Shown here: positions 54,201 to 64,000 of the stretch, piece by piece
Numbering within the stretch: the first letter of the stretch is position 1
Layout: the number at the start of each line of letters is the position of its first letter
Source of the DNA: Malus domestica
Taxonomy: Eukaryota; Streptophyta; Magnoliopsida; Rosales; Rosaceae
Assembly: GCF_042453785.1 (NCBI RefSeq)
Contig: NC_091667.1
Span: 34,464,001-34,528,000, forward strand
Direction of reading: 5' to 3'
DNA: 64,000 nucleotides
Program-made: the position numbers and the translations under genes
The notes under the pieces: model-generated
Told to the model about the DNA's origin: nothing
Database searches by the model: none
What the model saw: only the letters and a program-made list of their open reading frames with translations

Positions 54201-57200
54201 CTTTGCATTTACCCCTTCCTGAGTTTCATCTATCAACACTATATCGTCTGCGAAAAGCATACACCAAGGAATATCATCTTGAATATGTCCTGTTAACTCA
54301 TCCATTACCAACGCAAAAAGGTAAGGACTTAAGGATGAGCCTTGATGTAATCCTACAGTTATGGGAAAGCTTTCGGTTTGTCCTTCATGAGTTCTTACGG
54401 CAGTCTTTGCTCCTTCATACATATCCTTTATAGCTTGGATATATGCTACTCGTACTCCTTTCTTCTCTAAAATCCTCCAAAGAATGTCTCTTGGGACCCT
54501 ATCATACGCTTTTTCCAAATCTATAAAGACCATGTGTAAATCCTTTTTCCCATCTCTATATCTTTCCATCAATCTTCGTAAGAGATAGATTGCCTCCATG
54601 GTTGAGCGCCCTGGCATGAACCCGAATTGGTTGTCCGAAACCCGTGTCTCTTGCCTCAATCTATGCTCAATGACTCTCTCCCAGAGCTTCATTGTATGAC
54701 TCATTAGCTTAATACCCCTATAGTTCATGCAATTTTGTACGTCGCCCTTATTCTTGTAGATAGGCACCAAAGTGCTCGTTCGCCACTCATTTGGCATCTT
54801 CTTCGTTTTCAAAATCCTATTGAAAAGGTCAGTGAGCCATGTTATACCTGTCTCTCCCAAAACTTTCCACACTTCGATTGGTATATCGTCTGGGCCTATT
54901 GCTTTTCTATGCTTCATCTTCTTCAAAGCTACAACCACTTCTTCCTTCCGGATTCGACGATAAAAGGAGTAGTTTCTACACTCTTCTGAGTTACTCAACT
55001 CCCCTAAAGAAGCACTCCTTTCATGTCCTTCATTGAAAAGATTATGAAAATAACCTCTCCATCTGTCTTTAACCGCCGTTGCAGGTAAATTAGAGTAGAG
55101 TAGAAGAGAATATCGCTATATACTGATGATTACCTCTCTGTCCCAGTTGGTTCTACAAGTCAGAATCAGCAAGAAGAAGATCTGAAGAGCGTTTCCACTC
55201 ATCATCCCACCCCAAAGTCCCTATGCATCACATAAAATCTCGATTCACTAAAAACGAAAGATTAAAGTAATTAAACTGAAATGAAAATTAATAGATAGGG
55301 GTAGGATTGTTTATTACCACAGCTCCCAGATCTGCTTTGAAGCCAAGAAAGATTGCTAATGGGAGCCCAACCAAATAATAACTACCAAAATTTATATAAG
55401 CCACCATCACTTGCCATCCACCTCCAATAGCAACTCCTACAAAAAAATTGATCACCAATTAGGGCTACAAACTAAGTTAAATAAGGAGACTGATGAGCTC
55501 ATTAGGGATACTAATTGGAAGGTTAAAACTTATTGAAGCAATTAATACCTGTTAATACTTGTGTAGCACTGGTAAGAAGCATCGTTACACCAAGAAGGTA
55601 AACTAAACGAGAAACGGCGAGTTGCATATCTCCACTGCTGGTGAAAATCATGGCAAAGTAGTCTCTGCTTACGAAGATAGCAACCATGGCTAAAGACCCA
55701 ATGACGAGAGCTAGCAAGACTGCAACACAGACGGAGTATTTGGCTGCTCTTGGACGCCCCTTTCCAAGTTCGTTCGAGACTCGTGTGCTATGTGCAGATG
55801 GCAGACCATTAACAATGTTATACTACTTAGCAACACCAGAAAAATGGAATAGCACATTACTTGACACATAAAATAACAGAAGTATTTACCTTACAGCAGC
55901 ACTTATTCCAAGCAACAACATAATTTCCCAATTCTGAAAATTCATGCTGAAAGAAAAAGAAAAATGAAGCAATAAGCACCACCTCGTCACTTATTTAAGT
56001 CGTTTTCAAGGGATTATAATAAATTGTCTGCAAAGGATTCTATCCGCAGCTTAGTAGAAATTGTAATAATCTTACCATATAGAAAAGGAACCAACAGAAA
56101 TGACTGCATTTGGAAGCAGACCGGCAAGAATGCTTATACTCATCGAATACCATAAATCTAGGCAAACCATCATACAAGAGGCAAGTGACAGCTTAGCAAA
56201 ATCCCAAATCTCTCGAAACGCCAACCATGAAAATCCAGTCCACTCCTCTTTGCAGCAGACCATAACATAACCAACTTGACCAATTGCAACTCCCCAGTTT
56301 GTGATGTCATAAGCTACAGCCGCACCAGTTGTTCCCAAGCCAAACACATTGATGAAGAGATGAAGCAACCCGGTTTGTATGATTAGAGCCGCGAATGCAA
56401 TCAACGTGATCACGAGCACCTTGCTCTGGGCCTGGAGGAACCTCTGAGTGGGCAAATTGATGGCATAGGAGAACATTTGAGGGATTATCTTTAGACTGTA
56501 TACTCCAGCAGGATCAGCTATGCCATGTTCCTGGCCTAAAAATTTTAGGATCGGAGCGGCGAAAATAAAAACTGGCGAAAGGATGATACAGGCGATGAAT
56601 AACACAATCCATGAGCGCTGCATATAGATTCCTAGCTGCCCTACTTGGCCTGCTCCATATGCTTGCCCACAAAGGGTTCCCAATGCAGTTGCCATACCTA
56701 GCTACATATATAATATGTACAACAGTTATTAGAATGTGGGCTTGCCTTCTGGCAATGTAATGCTTCTGATTATATTTGACATAAGTATTTATGAGTCATA
56801 CAAGCACTCTTTGAAGGTGTTTTTTTAGAAAGCACTTGAAAATGCTTTTCCAAGAAGCACAGTTGGAATTTTTAATAAACATTTCGTGGTGTTACTACTT
56901 ACAGTACTTACAATAAAATGTTTTATGAGTAGAAGTACTTATAAAAATATTACACCATTACCAAATTCCAGAGATATATACTATACAGAAACAAGGTAAA
57001 TACGCAGCAATAGAACCGATTACAAACTTTTAATCGAAAACATAACAGACCGACACCAAACTGACAGTAAAAGGTTTATATACGGCTTAATCTGTGTAAT
57101 GTGGTTACCAGGAAACCAAAAGGGATGTTGCAAATGACACCGAGGGAAAGGGAGACGGCAGAGAGCTCGACATCTCCAAGATGACCGACGAAAACGGTGG

Positions 57201-57375
57201 TTATGGACTGAACCAGGTACTGAAACAGAGAAGTGCAGGCCACCAGAGTTGCAACCCTCCAGAGCTTCACCGCCTCTTTCCAGGAGACCTTCATGGCCTC
57301 CCCAAAGCTCCTCACTGGAGCATAATCAGCAGCTGCTGCCGCCTCTGCTTTGATTGTCAGCAATGGCGTTTCCAT
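48237..57375 (-). CDS. MATE efflux transporter (DETOXIFICATION family), gene 2, with a 6.8-kb last intron
   Basis: Exons on the minus strand: 57,375-57,109; 56,701-56,076; 55,946-55,890; 55,787-55,549; 55,436-55,318; 55,220-55,134; 48,308-48,237. The total is 488 residues. The five middle exons have exactly the same lengths as in genes 1 and 3. Motifs include [69 protein letters not shown] and [20 protein letters not shown]. The last exon ([11 protein letters not shown], then [11 protein letters not shown] and stop) is found only beyond 6.8 kb of LINE and repeat DNA. If that intron is not spliced, translation would run into it and stop after ~14 codons. Two family positions differ from the siblings (G for E in the ALETLCGQ motif; AV for VK before the exon 5 donor). 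Frame is intact throughout; function as a MATE is likely and the substrate is unknown. Confidence 0.85.
48401..49010 (-). mobile_element. RTE-type LINE, 3' fragment with (TTG)n tail
   Basis: On the minus strand this is the C-terminal region of an RTE-clade RT ORF ([40 protein letters not shown]), its 3' UTR, and a tail of about eight TTG units at 48,401-48,425. It is homologous to 53,474-54,050 and diverges after GGTAACGAAAACGGTCGCTT at ~49,005. Frameshifts separate the pieces. It lies in intron 6 of MATE gene 2. Confidence 0.85.
50370..52410 (+). repeat. Higher-order tandem repeat array
   Basis: Monomers of ~217 bp carry TCTCGAATGTGAGTAAAGGT, GCCACGAAGCACA(A/G)AGGTTG, TCTGGCTCTCGAGATTCGGA and TGCCTCTTCGATTTTGGAGC. 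They start near 50,604, 50,821, 51,517 and 51,735. A larger unit, including CCCTTGTGGGTAATAATATG and the GCTGAGTGTGCGTGTGACAG block, repeats with a period of 914 bp (50,931 to 51,845). A third layer of ~65-bp GCCTCTTCGATTTCTGAGAT units fills 52,170-52,410. Frames of 78-94 codons through it are repeat by-products. Confidence 0.9.
52543..53217 (+). CDS. Element-encoded coiled-coil protein, unknown function
   Basis: A 224-226-codon ORF follows the tandem array. I prefer the second ATG ([16 protein letters not shown]). Visible regions are an acidic/proline N-terminus ([20 protein letters not shown]), a basic middle ([20 protein letters not shown]), a predicted coiled coil at ~95-150 ([32 protein letters not shown]), and a Pro/Ser tail with repeated [10 protein letters not shown] / [10 protein letters not shown] / SGALPTAE units. 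No enzyme motif is present. It may be a structural gag-like protein of a non-autonomous element, but that is a guess. It is uninterrupted, which suggests recent insertion or selection. Confidence 0.6.
   Translation: MSGPSDRRFDLNLVEEAAPPSPDNIWRPSFVSPTGPLTVGDSVMKNDMTAAVVARNLLTPKDNRLLSKRSDELAVKDSLALSVQCAGSVSNMAQRLFARTRQVESLAAEVMSLKQEIRGLKHENKQLHRLAHDYATNMKRKLDQMKETDGQVLLDHQRFVGLFQRHLLPSSSGAVPRNEAPNDQPLMPHPPRVLSSTEAPNDPPPVPSLSGALPTAETSPKQPL
53474..55083 (-). mobile_element. RTE-type LINE, 5'-truncated, intact RT ORF
   Basis: On the minus strand the frame is open from the 5' break ([20 protein letters not shown]) through 506 codons from the first Met (54,998-53,478). Reverse transcriptase blocks are [81 protein letters not shown] and the catalytic MLFADDIVL (FADD in place of the commoner YADD). 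The C-terminus ends [20 protein letters not shown]. The endonuclease domain is missing, so the copy is 5' truncated as usual for LINEs. The TTG tail seen at 48,401 is not present here. It sits 50 bp from exon 6 of MATE gene 2. Confidence 0.9.
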
Positions 57376-57515
57376 TTGAGATATTCAGAAGGGTTACTGC
57401 TACTGACTGATTCTTTGGCTCCAGCAAGTTATAATCGGAGTTGTGGTATTATGCTCTCGCGTGATTTTTGTTTCAATATTTGTGACCACCGGTTTTCTAT
57501 TTTAAACTAATATGA

Positions 57516-57937
57516 GGGGGTGTATTTAACTGTGATTTTTAAGGATTTTAATTCTTTTAATAAATTTAGAAGTATTCAATCAAGATTTTAAGTGATTATC
57601 TGAAATTCAATGTCTATTTAATAAATTTTTTAAAATAGTTTATTAAAATCCTTATAAATCCGATTCAATTAGGATTTTAAAGAAATTTATAACATTCCAG
57701 GTGTATTCAATTAGAAATTGATTTTAAAGAATTTAAGAAAGTTGAGGAATTTGAAGGAATTTGAGAGATTTCGTAGTGTATTTTAAGTATCCGCAAATCT
57801 CATCTCTTCAATGAGATTTCGAGGGAATTGAATCAAAATTTTATATGGAATCTCTACAAATCAATTAAACTCCATAAAAATCCATGAATTTATAAATCCA
57901 TTAAAATCTCTCAAATTCTCAATTTGAATACACTCCC
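57516..57937. mobile_element. ~420-bp TIR repeat, copy 2 (GTATTCAATT family)
   Basis: Begins GGGGGTGTATTTAACTG and ends TTTGAATACACTCCC, an imperfect inverted pair. Homologous to 34,928-35,360. It lies ~140 bp upstream of the MATE gene 2 start codon, so it may form part of that promoter. Confidence 0.75.
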
Positions 57938-59148
57938 ATAAACTGTTTAACTCGGGTGATACGGCTTTAGCCATGGCCAACAGGACAACGATCACGTCCG
58001 CAACTAATCAACAGGTACTAAGAAAGACAAGATTGGGAGGAAACAGCCAATCGAGTCCTTCCTCCTCCAGCTATATAAGCAGTACAATCCTCACTGCTTA
58101 AAAGCACTTTTTCTATTTTTTGGGTCCGTGTGTTTAAAGCAAAGTAATCAGTTGGATTCCATGGCATTAGCATTGAGCTGCATTAGTACAAAATCTAGTG
58201 TGTGGTCTGAATTTGAAAGAGTACTCAAACTGGTACCTTTTTGTTTAGCAGGTCCTACAATCATAAGTCTGTCCATTTATTGTCCCTGTGTATTGTCCCT
58301 GTGTGCCTTCCGTCTAGATCCTTACAACAACCAAGCATTATACAATCGTTGTGCTTGGTTTTTCTTTAGACCCCTAAATATCTAATTTATATAAATAATC
58401 CATTGAGGTATCTGTCTTTTATTATTATTATTATTATTATAACAACGAACATACTTTCCCCCTTTTTATTATATTTATTTTATTATTTTTTTGTTGTTGA
58501 CATTTCGAGATAAAGGTAATGTTAGATAAATTAAATTTGTAGAATAAATCTTATAAACTAAATAATATAGAAGTTGATGATTAGATTGTTACTTAGATGT
58601 TAATTAATGACTTATTTTTTATTAGTGACAAATCATTTAGTTTACAAATTTAGTTTACCTAACATTATTCTCGAAATAATTAGCGTGCACAGTTTACATT
58701 TCTATTGTTTACATTACAGAGAAGTACAACATGACTATTTTATAGTGTCAATAAACAATTCCTTTTTCTTTAGATCGGAATTTTGTCTATTTTATTTGGT
58801 AACCAACTAACCGATCGATTGTTTATCTTGAAACCTTTCCAAGTGTTTTTTTTTTTTTTAAATTCAAAACTTAACTAGCAGAAGGTGATTTTCTTATAAG
58901 CACAACTTACCAAACTAAGCCTAAATACGTAATGCAACAATATTTGGCATGCTAATGAATATTGGATTCTTGACATTACCATTTTACAAGTTAAGAGCTT
59001 GCATGAAATCTCAAATTAGTAAGGATAATTTGTATTCAATACATGGAACGGAATTATGGGAATATGATGGTCTCTTCCCCTTCGGAATTGAGGCTTATAA
59101 GCACTAATTTACCTAATCCTTTAAACTAACACTGATGAACTTATTTAC
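57938..59148. other. Intergenic between MATE genes 2 and 3
   Basis: AT-rich. An (ATT)n microsatellite lies at ~58,420-58,440. Plus-strand frames at 58,128-58,385 and 58,607-58,810 have no recognisable content. No gene is called. Confidence 0.5.
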
Positions 59149-61586
59149 CTAATCCTCTATACTTTCAGTTCCATTCTCAGTTTTGATGCCTTGCCCGCCC
59201 CACTTCCGGACGCGCGTTGATGCTTGCTCCACCTGCGATTTGGTTTTGATATGAACAAACAATGAAATGCAAAAACCGAAGTTGAAGTTTTGAAACAAAC
59301 TATGGATTACCTCTTTGTTCCAGTTGGTTTTGTAAAGTATAATTAGCAGAAGTAGGGTTTGAAGAACAGTTCCACATATCATGCCCACCCAGAATCCCTG
59401 CAACATGAGTCGCATAGCTCATCACAAACACTTTATATATATAGGCTTGTTGAAAGGAAAAAAACCATTTAATTACCTTGACTCCCCAGTTTGCAACATG
59501 GCAAAGAAGGTATCCAAAAGGAAGACCAAAAATGTAGTAACAACCCAAGTTTATGTAGGCAACCATTGTTTGCCATCCACATCCAACTGCAACACCTTCA
59601 AGAACAAGCAAGTCAACATGGGATTAAAATATGCTCGCGTGCGCACGTACGAATACACATCTATTATCGATTTGATGTGCATGTTCGATTTTTGTTATTA
59701 TGTATATATATGACATGCATAATGCCATGGACGTAAAATTGATACCTGAGATTACTAGTTGGACACTGTTGAGCACCATAGTTATACCAAGAAGATATGC
59801 CAACTTAGAAACCGCTTGTTGCAACTCCTTGTCACTTGTGAAAATCATGGCGAAGTCATCTTTAGTTATCAAAATAATAGTCATGAAAAGAATTCCAATT
59901 AGGAGAGACTGAAGTACTGTCACATAAATAGAGTATTTTGTTGCCCTAGGACGTCCTGACCCAAGCTCATTGGAAACACGAACACTGCATAAAAAAATAA
60001 AGATATTATAAACACTACAATAATCAATGAGAAGTGCAAAATAAATATCAGAGACCTACTAGTCTAATGCATTACCTTATTGCAATATAGATTCCAACAA
60101 ACAACATTGCCTCCCACCCGTTGATGTTCATGCTGTGGAGACACAAAAGAGAAAGAATGCTATTAGAAATCAAAATCTATCATGTAACATAAAAAGGATA
60201 ACTTACCTGCCATATATGAGCATTGTCACGTATATTAACTTTTACAGACAACAGTGCATTATTACCAAGTAACATCTATTTATAAAAAGGATATTACTTA
60301 CCAAATAGAAAGGGAACCAAGAGCTATAACTGCGTTAGGAAGACGGCCTGTGAGAATGAGTATACTCATCATGTACCAAATCTCAAGGCAGAGCATGGCC
60401 GCAGACGCAAGAGAAAGTCTCACAAACGCCCACATCTCATTCAATGCCATCCATGAAAATCCAGTCCAACCCTCTTTGCACCAACCCATAATATACACAA
60501 CCTGTGCAATTGCAATCGCCCATCTTGTGATGTTAAATGACACAGCTGCCCCCAATGTGCCCCAATTAAACACATACATGAAGAGCGCTATCATTCCAAT
60601 GTGTATGACCAGGGCCAACATTGCAATCCATGCCAGCATCTTCACCTTCCTCTGAGCCTGGAGGAACTTCTGAGCTGGGAAATTTATGGCAAGTGAGAAC
60701 AATTGGGGGATTATTTGGAGTGTGAATTTTCCTGCTAGATTCGCTATGTCGTCTTCTTGGCCTAGCAACTTTAAAATTGGTGCCGCGAAGATGTAAATCG
60801 GCAAAATGAAGAGGGTGGTTACAAATAGGATTATCCAGGATCGTTGCAGGTAAATCCCAAGCATATGAACTTGTCCAGCGCCAAATGCTTGTCCACACAA
60901 GGTCTCTAGAGCACTCGCCATCCCAAGCTAAAAGTTCATTTCGTACAAAAAAGATTTTGTATTTAACCATTGATAATTTGGCAACATATAACATATACTA
61001 TGTAGGGTTATTAGGACAATTTCAATAATATCACATATATACAGTATAGTACTAATTTCGTTGTTAGATTTTCGGCATTGGGACGTTTCAATGCGTCAAT
61101 ATGTTCTTGCCAAATATACAGTATAGTACTATCTTGACGTATATAAAGTCGTACCATATATAACATAAATCTACATAATTATTAGGGCAATAGTTCTACG
61201 AAAATTTAACAACATAACATGTCAAGTAACTTTGCGTGCATGAGAGAAGAGGAATTACGGGGAACAAGATTAAATACCATCAGTCCATCAGTGAATGTGG
61301 AAATCACGGCTAAAGAAATAGAGATAGCGGAGAGCTGGATAGTTCCTAGATGACCGGCAAAGAGCAGGATGACTGCGTTAGTCCCGTACATACATATGAT
61401 GGTGATCACTGCCGAACCGGCCATTTGCCACAACTTCACCGTCTCTATCCAAAACATACTTCGGAGCGCATCAAAGCTCTTCACCTGCGCATAGTCTTCG
61501 TTCCCGCCTACATAAAGAGGAGGTTTATTGCTCAACTCAGTGGCGCCGGCAGCAGCTGTGTGAAGCGGCGGCTCCTGCTCCTCCAT
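59149..61586 (-). CDS. MATE efflux transporter (DETOXIFICATION, DTX27/29-like), gene 3
   Basis: Exons on the minus strand: 61,586-61,278; 60,927-60,302; 60,132-60,076; 59,984-59,746; 59,595-59,477; 59,397-59,311; 59,232-59,149. All are GT-AG; the total is 506 residues. Motifs: [128 protein letters not shown] and [11 protein letters not shown]. It is the most compact of the three and, by the ALETLCGQ region, closer to gene 1 than to gene 2. Twelve membrane segments are expected from the family. A TATATA box lies ~70 bp upstream. The substrate is unknown. Confidence 0.95.
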
Positions 61587-61656
61587 TAGGTTAAGTGTAA
61601 GATTAAAGTTTGAGAGTTTTCGCTGTGTTCAGGAGTCACACACACACGGTCTTAAA

Positions 61657-61662
61657 TATATA
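61657..61662 (-). promoter_or_regulatory. TATA box of MATE gene 3
   Basis: TATATA (in CTATATATTTAAG on the minus strand) ~70 bp before the ATG at 61,586, next to a CA microsatellite at ~61,638-61,648. Confidence 0.6.
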
Positions 61663-63594
61663 GATTTGGAAATTGTGAAATTTACTTCAACTGTATTAAT
61701 CTGATTGTATTATTAATACAAGAATCTCTATAATATATCTGATTGGTACAAAATAAGCAAGTAATCCATGATTCTCGCCCTTATTAAGGTTGATTAAAGG
61801 GTAACAAGGGAAAGTATCGTAGAAAAATCGTTGATTTTCTCAACGCATGGACCATGGATTCATGATCGAACTATTGTAGAAATTATACAACTTAGATTTC
61901 ATTGATGGAAAAGGTGAAAATACATACACGTCTGACTTGGTGTACAAGTATAGTTAACTTAGAATACAAGAGTACATTCACAAGAAAGATACAATAATAA
62001 CTCATAAACCTAACGGGGAACGGTTTACTTGGACGGCAATAATCATTTGAACATCACTAACTAATGGCCCTAATTAGGATGGAAAGTAGCCACTTAGTAC
62101 TACAATCTCATGTACAGTCTCATGGTATTTGATAGAGATTTTACCTTCTGCAAAAGTAGGAATAAAAACACTTAAAAATACTACAAGGTAGTTGTAGTAT
62201 AAATGGCTCAAGTAAGGTCGTTTTCCGCAGGGATTGAATGAATAATTTGTATTTAAACTAATTCTTAATTAAATGTTTGAAAACAAAGTTTAAAAGAGGT
62301 TGATTTAATGACCTAAAATATTAAAAACGAATTTAATTAAAAACAATTAAATAAATTGACAAAGTAAAGAAAACAAAAGAAAATAGTTTTGCAAAACAAA
62401 TTGTAAAAGCCTAGGGTTCCGCCGTTTCCTCAACAATCCTATGTAAATTTATCAATACTTAATGAATTACCCATGCAACTTTGAATGTTAGGTTTTCCTA
62501 ATGCATATTCTACTCGTGGTATTCAAGCTAGAACGTATATCAAACATGCAATTTGTCTGTGGTGTTCAGATCAAAAATAAACATGCATGACTCATTACAC
62601 TTTGTGAAAACCCTTTGAAAAACCATGCAACCCCTAAGACGTGGTATTCATCCTAGGTGAAACTACAACTATTAATCACAAGAAGCAATACTCAATTCCC
62701 CAGTGGTATTCCGACCGAATTGCATCCGATTACTTATCTAAACATCCTAATGGTAGCTAAGCATTAAGATATAGAGACTATTTAAAGTACAGTGATTAAA
62801 AATTCAAAGTATACATGCATAATATCATAAGCAATTAAATAAAAACTACATATTCATGCTAAGGCTCAAGGCATCGTTCTAGCAAACGTAAATTAGTTAC
62901 AAACAACCATAAAACAAAAGGAATTTATTAAAAATATGGATAGAAAACACCTTGAAAATAAACTTGAATCTTCAAAACCTAGCAAAGTATTGATGCGTGT
63001 GTTCCCCCCCCCCTCCTCCTTCTAATGGCTAAAAAGTCTTATTTATACTACTATAAAATAAAACCCTACCTTGAAAAAGTCTTAAAATAAACTAGGAAAC
63101 ATAATTAAATTATAAAACAGAAAATAAAAGGTTTCCTATTTAAACTACAATTTGGAGTTCACAGAAATTCAAACTTTTGACTGACCAAATAAACTCATTT
63201 GGTCCCAAAAGGTCTCTTTTGAAAGTTGGAGACGTCCCCTACAAATCCTCAGAATGAATTTTCCTCAAAATATGCCATCTTGACCTTCAAAATACCCAAA
63301 ACGTCTAGAAACGTCAATCTAGAAAAGTTGTGCACTGAGTCTTTATTTCATCGCCACAGTCAAACGGCTTGGTAGAAAAATCTAGAATTTTGATACAATC
63401 ATCTTGAAAGACTCACAAACATCCTCCAATTGGAATTACTCCAAAATTCATCCGTTTGGTTACTTTTTGCTCCAAAGGAAATCGAATGTCCTACATTGAA
63501 AATATATAATAAAGTATCAAATTTCTACCAAAATAACCAATAAATTAATACTAAGAATAGGGTAAAATATATAGTATAATATCACTTCATAAGT
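61663..63594. other. Non-coding, repeat-like
   Basis: From ~62,130 to ~63,560 the sequence has the look of a dispersed non-coding plant repeat: TTGTAGTATAAATGGCTCAA, GTCGTTTTCCGCAGGGATTG, multiple '(T/C)GTGGTATTC' segments (62,515, 62,560, 62,642, 62,704), a C9 run near 63,005 and short TTATTTATA boxes. No ORF of note on either strand. Its class is not determined. Confidence 0.4.
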
Positions 63595-63735
63595 ATTCCT
63601 CTTCACTTAAAAGTGAGAGGTCTTAGATTCGAATCTCGTGGATGGCGAATTCAATACTAAATTAGGCTGCCAATTGTATGCCTTTGCCAAACTCCCCATC
63701 CCCTTAGTGTAAAAATATCGATGTACTAAAAAAAA
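63595..63735 (+). mobile_element. tRNA-derived SINE-like unit
   Basis: GTGAGAGGTCTTAGATTCGA followed by ATCTCGTGGA provides a B-box-like GATTCGAATC. The body GGCGAATTCAATACTAAATT and AGGCTGCCAA leads to a 3' end TATCGATGTACTAAAAAAAAA with an A-rich tail. That is the structure of a plant tRNA-derived SINE. The remnant at ~25,030-25,100 is related. 63,736-64,000 holds nothing recognised. Confidence 0.6.
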
Positions 63736-64000
63736 AATTAGGATGGAAAGCAATTAAGATTAAGGCACCATGTTCTATAAGTGAAAAGTTGTAGGGTTTA
63801 TATGTGATGAGCCTTGTTATTTAGTGAATAATATGTGAACCCTTATTAATACTTTAAAATAGTCATTATGTATTAAAAAAGAAGGATGTGATAATTGTAT
63901 TGAGGTGACAATACCGTTTTTATGATTTGTGCTTATTTGTAATTATGGAGAAGTTTGTTGGTGTTGGTTGTCACTCCGTATGTGGTATCAGTATTCACTC

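Overview
The window is plant nuclear DNA, AT-rich and gene-sparse, with split genes, plant-specific families and dense non-autonomous transposons. A roughly 150-bp TA-flanked MITE family present at least five times, an RTE-type LINE with a TTG tail, and a repeat-rich non-autonomous element with a coiled-coil ORF look to me like rosaceous DNA, most likely an apple/pear relative (Maleae). That placement comes from memory of the repeat types and is inference.

Left third (1-25,000). This is a wrecked tandem duplication of a BAHD acyltransferase gene of the DCR (cutin) type. The intact copy C is on the minus strand at 22,216-24,411, in two exons. Copy B is a pseudogene. Its exon 1 (18,406-18,683) has lost its start codon and an internal segment, and only the last ~260 bp of its exon 2 survive at ~6,243-6,504. 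The two parts are separated by nearly 12 kb of nested inserts. These are a hAT element inside a MULE-type MITE, a kinesin-14 motor-domain pseudogene rearranged into two head-to-head palindromes, a short LTR element inside one kinesin arm, and another hAT element inside its LTR. The 3' flanks of B and C (3,440-6,240 and 19,820-22,215) are homologous but carry different insertions, so the events can be ordered.

Middle (25,000-40,200). A Harbinger-like element and a MITE lead to a UPF0496-family gene (28,528-29,538, minus). A Pack-MULE-like element and repeats follow, then a C2-domain SRC2-like gene (33,606-34,484, minus). Next is a complete seven-exon fibrillarin gene (36,523-39,188, plus) with telo-box and TGGGCC promoter motifs. 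Its fifth intron carries two box C/D snoRNA genes in tandem, so the gene encodes both the snoRNP methyltransferase and guide RNAs. A tRNA-Leu(CAA) gene lies at 40,043-40,125 (minus).

Right third (40,900-61,600). Three tandem minus-strand MATE (DETOXIFICATION) transporter genes share an identical seven-exon architecture, with five internal exons of exactly 626, 57, 239, 119 and 87 nt. The middle gene's last intron has grown to 6.8 kb. It holds two RTE LINE fragments and a non-autonomous element with a higher-order tandem repeat array (914-bp period) and a 226-codon coiled-coil ORF. The remainder (61,700-64,000) is repeat-like and non-coding, with a tRNA-derived SINE-like unit near the end.
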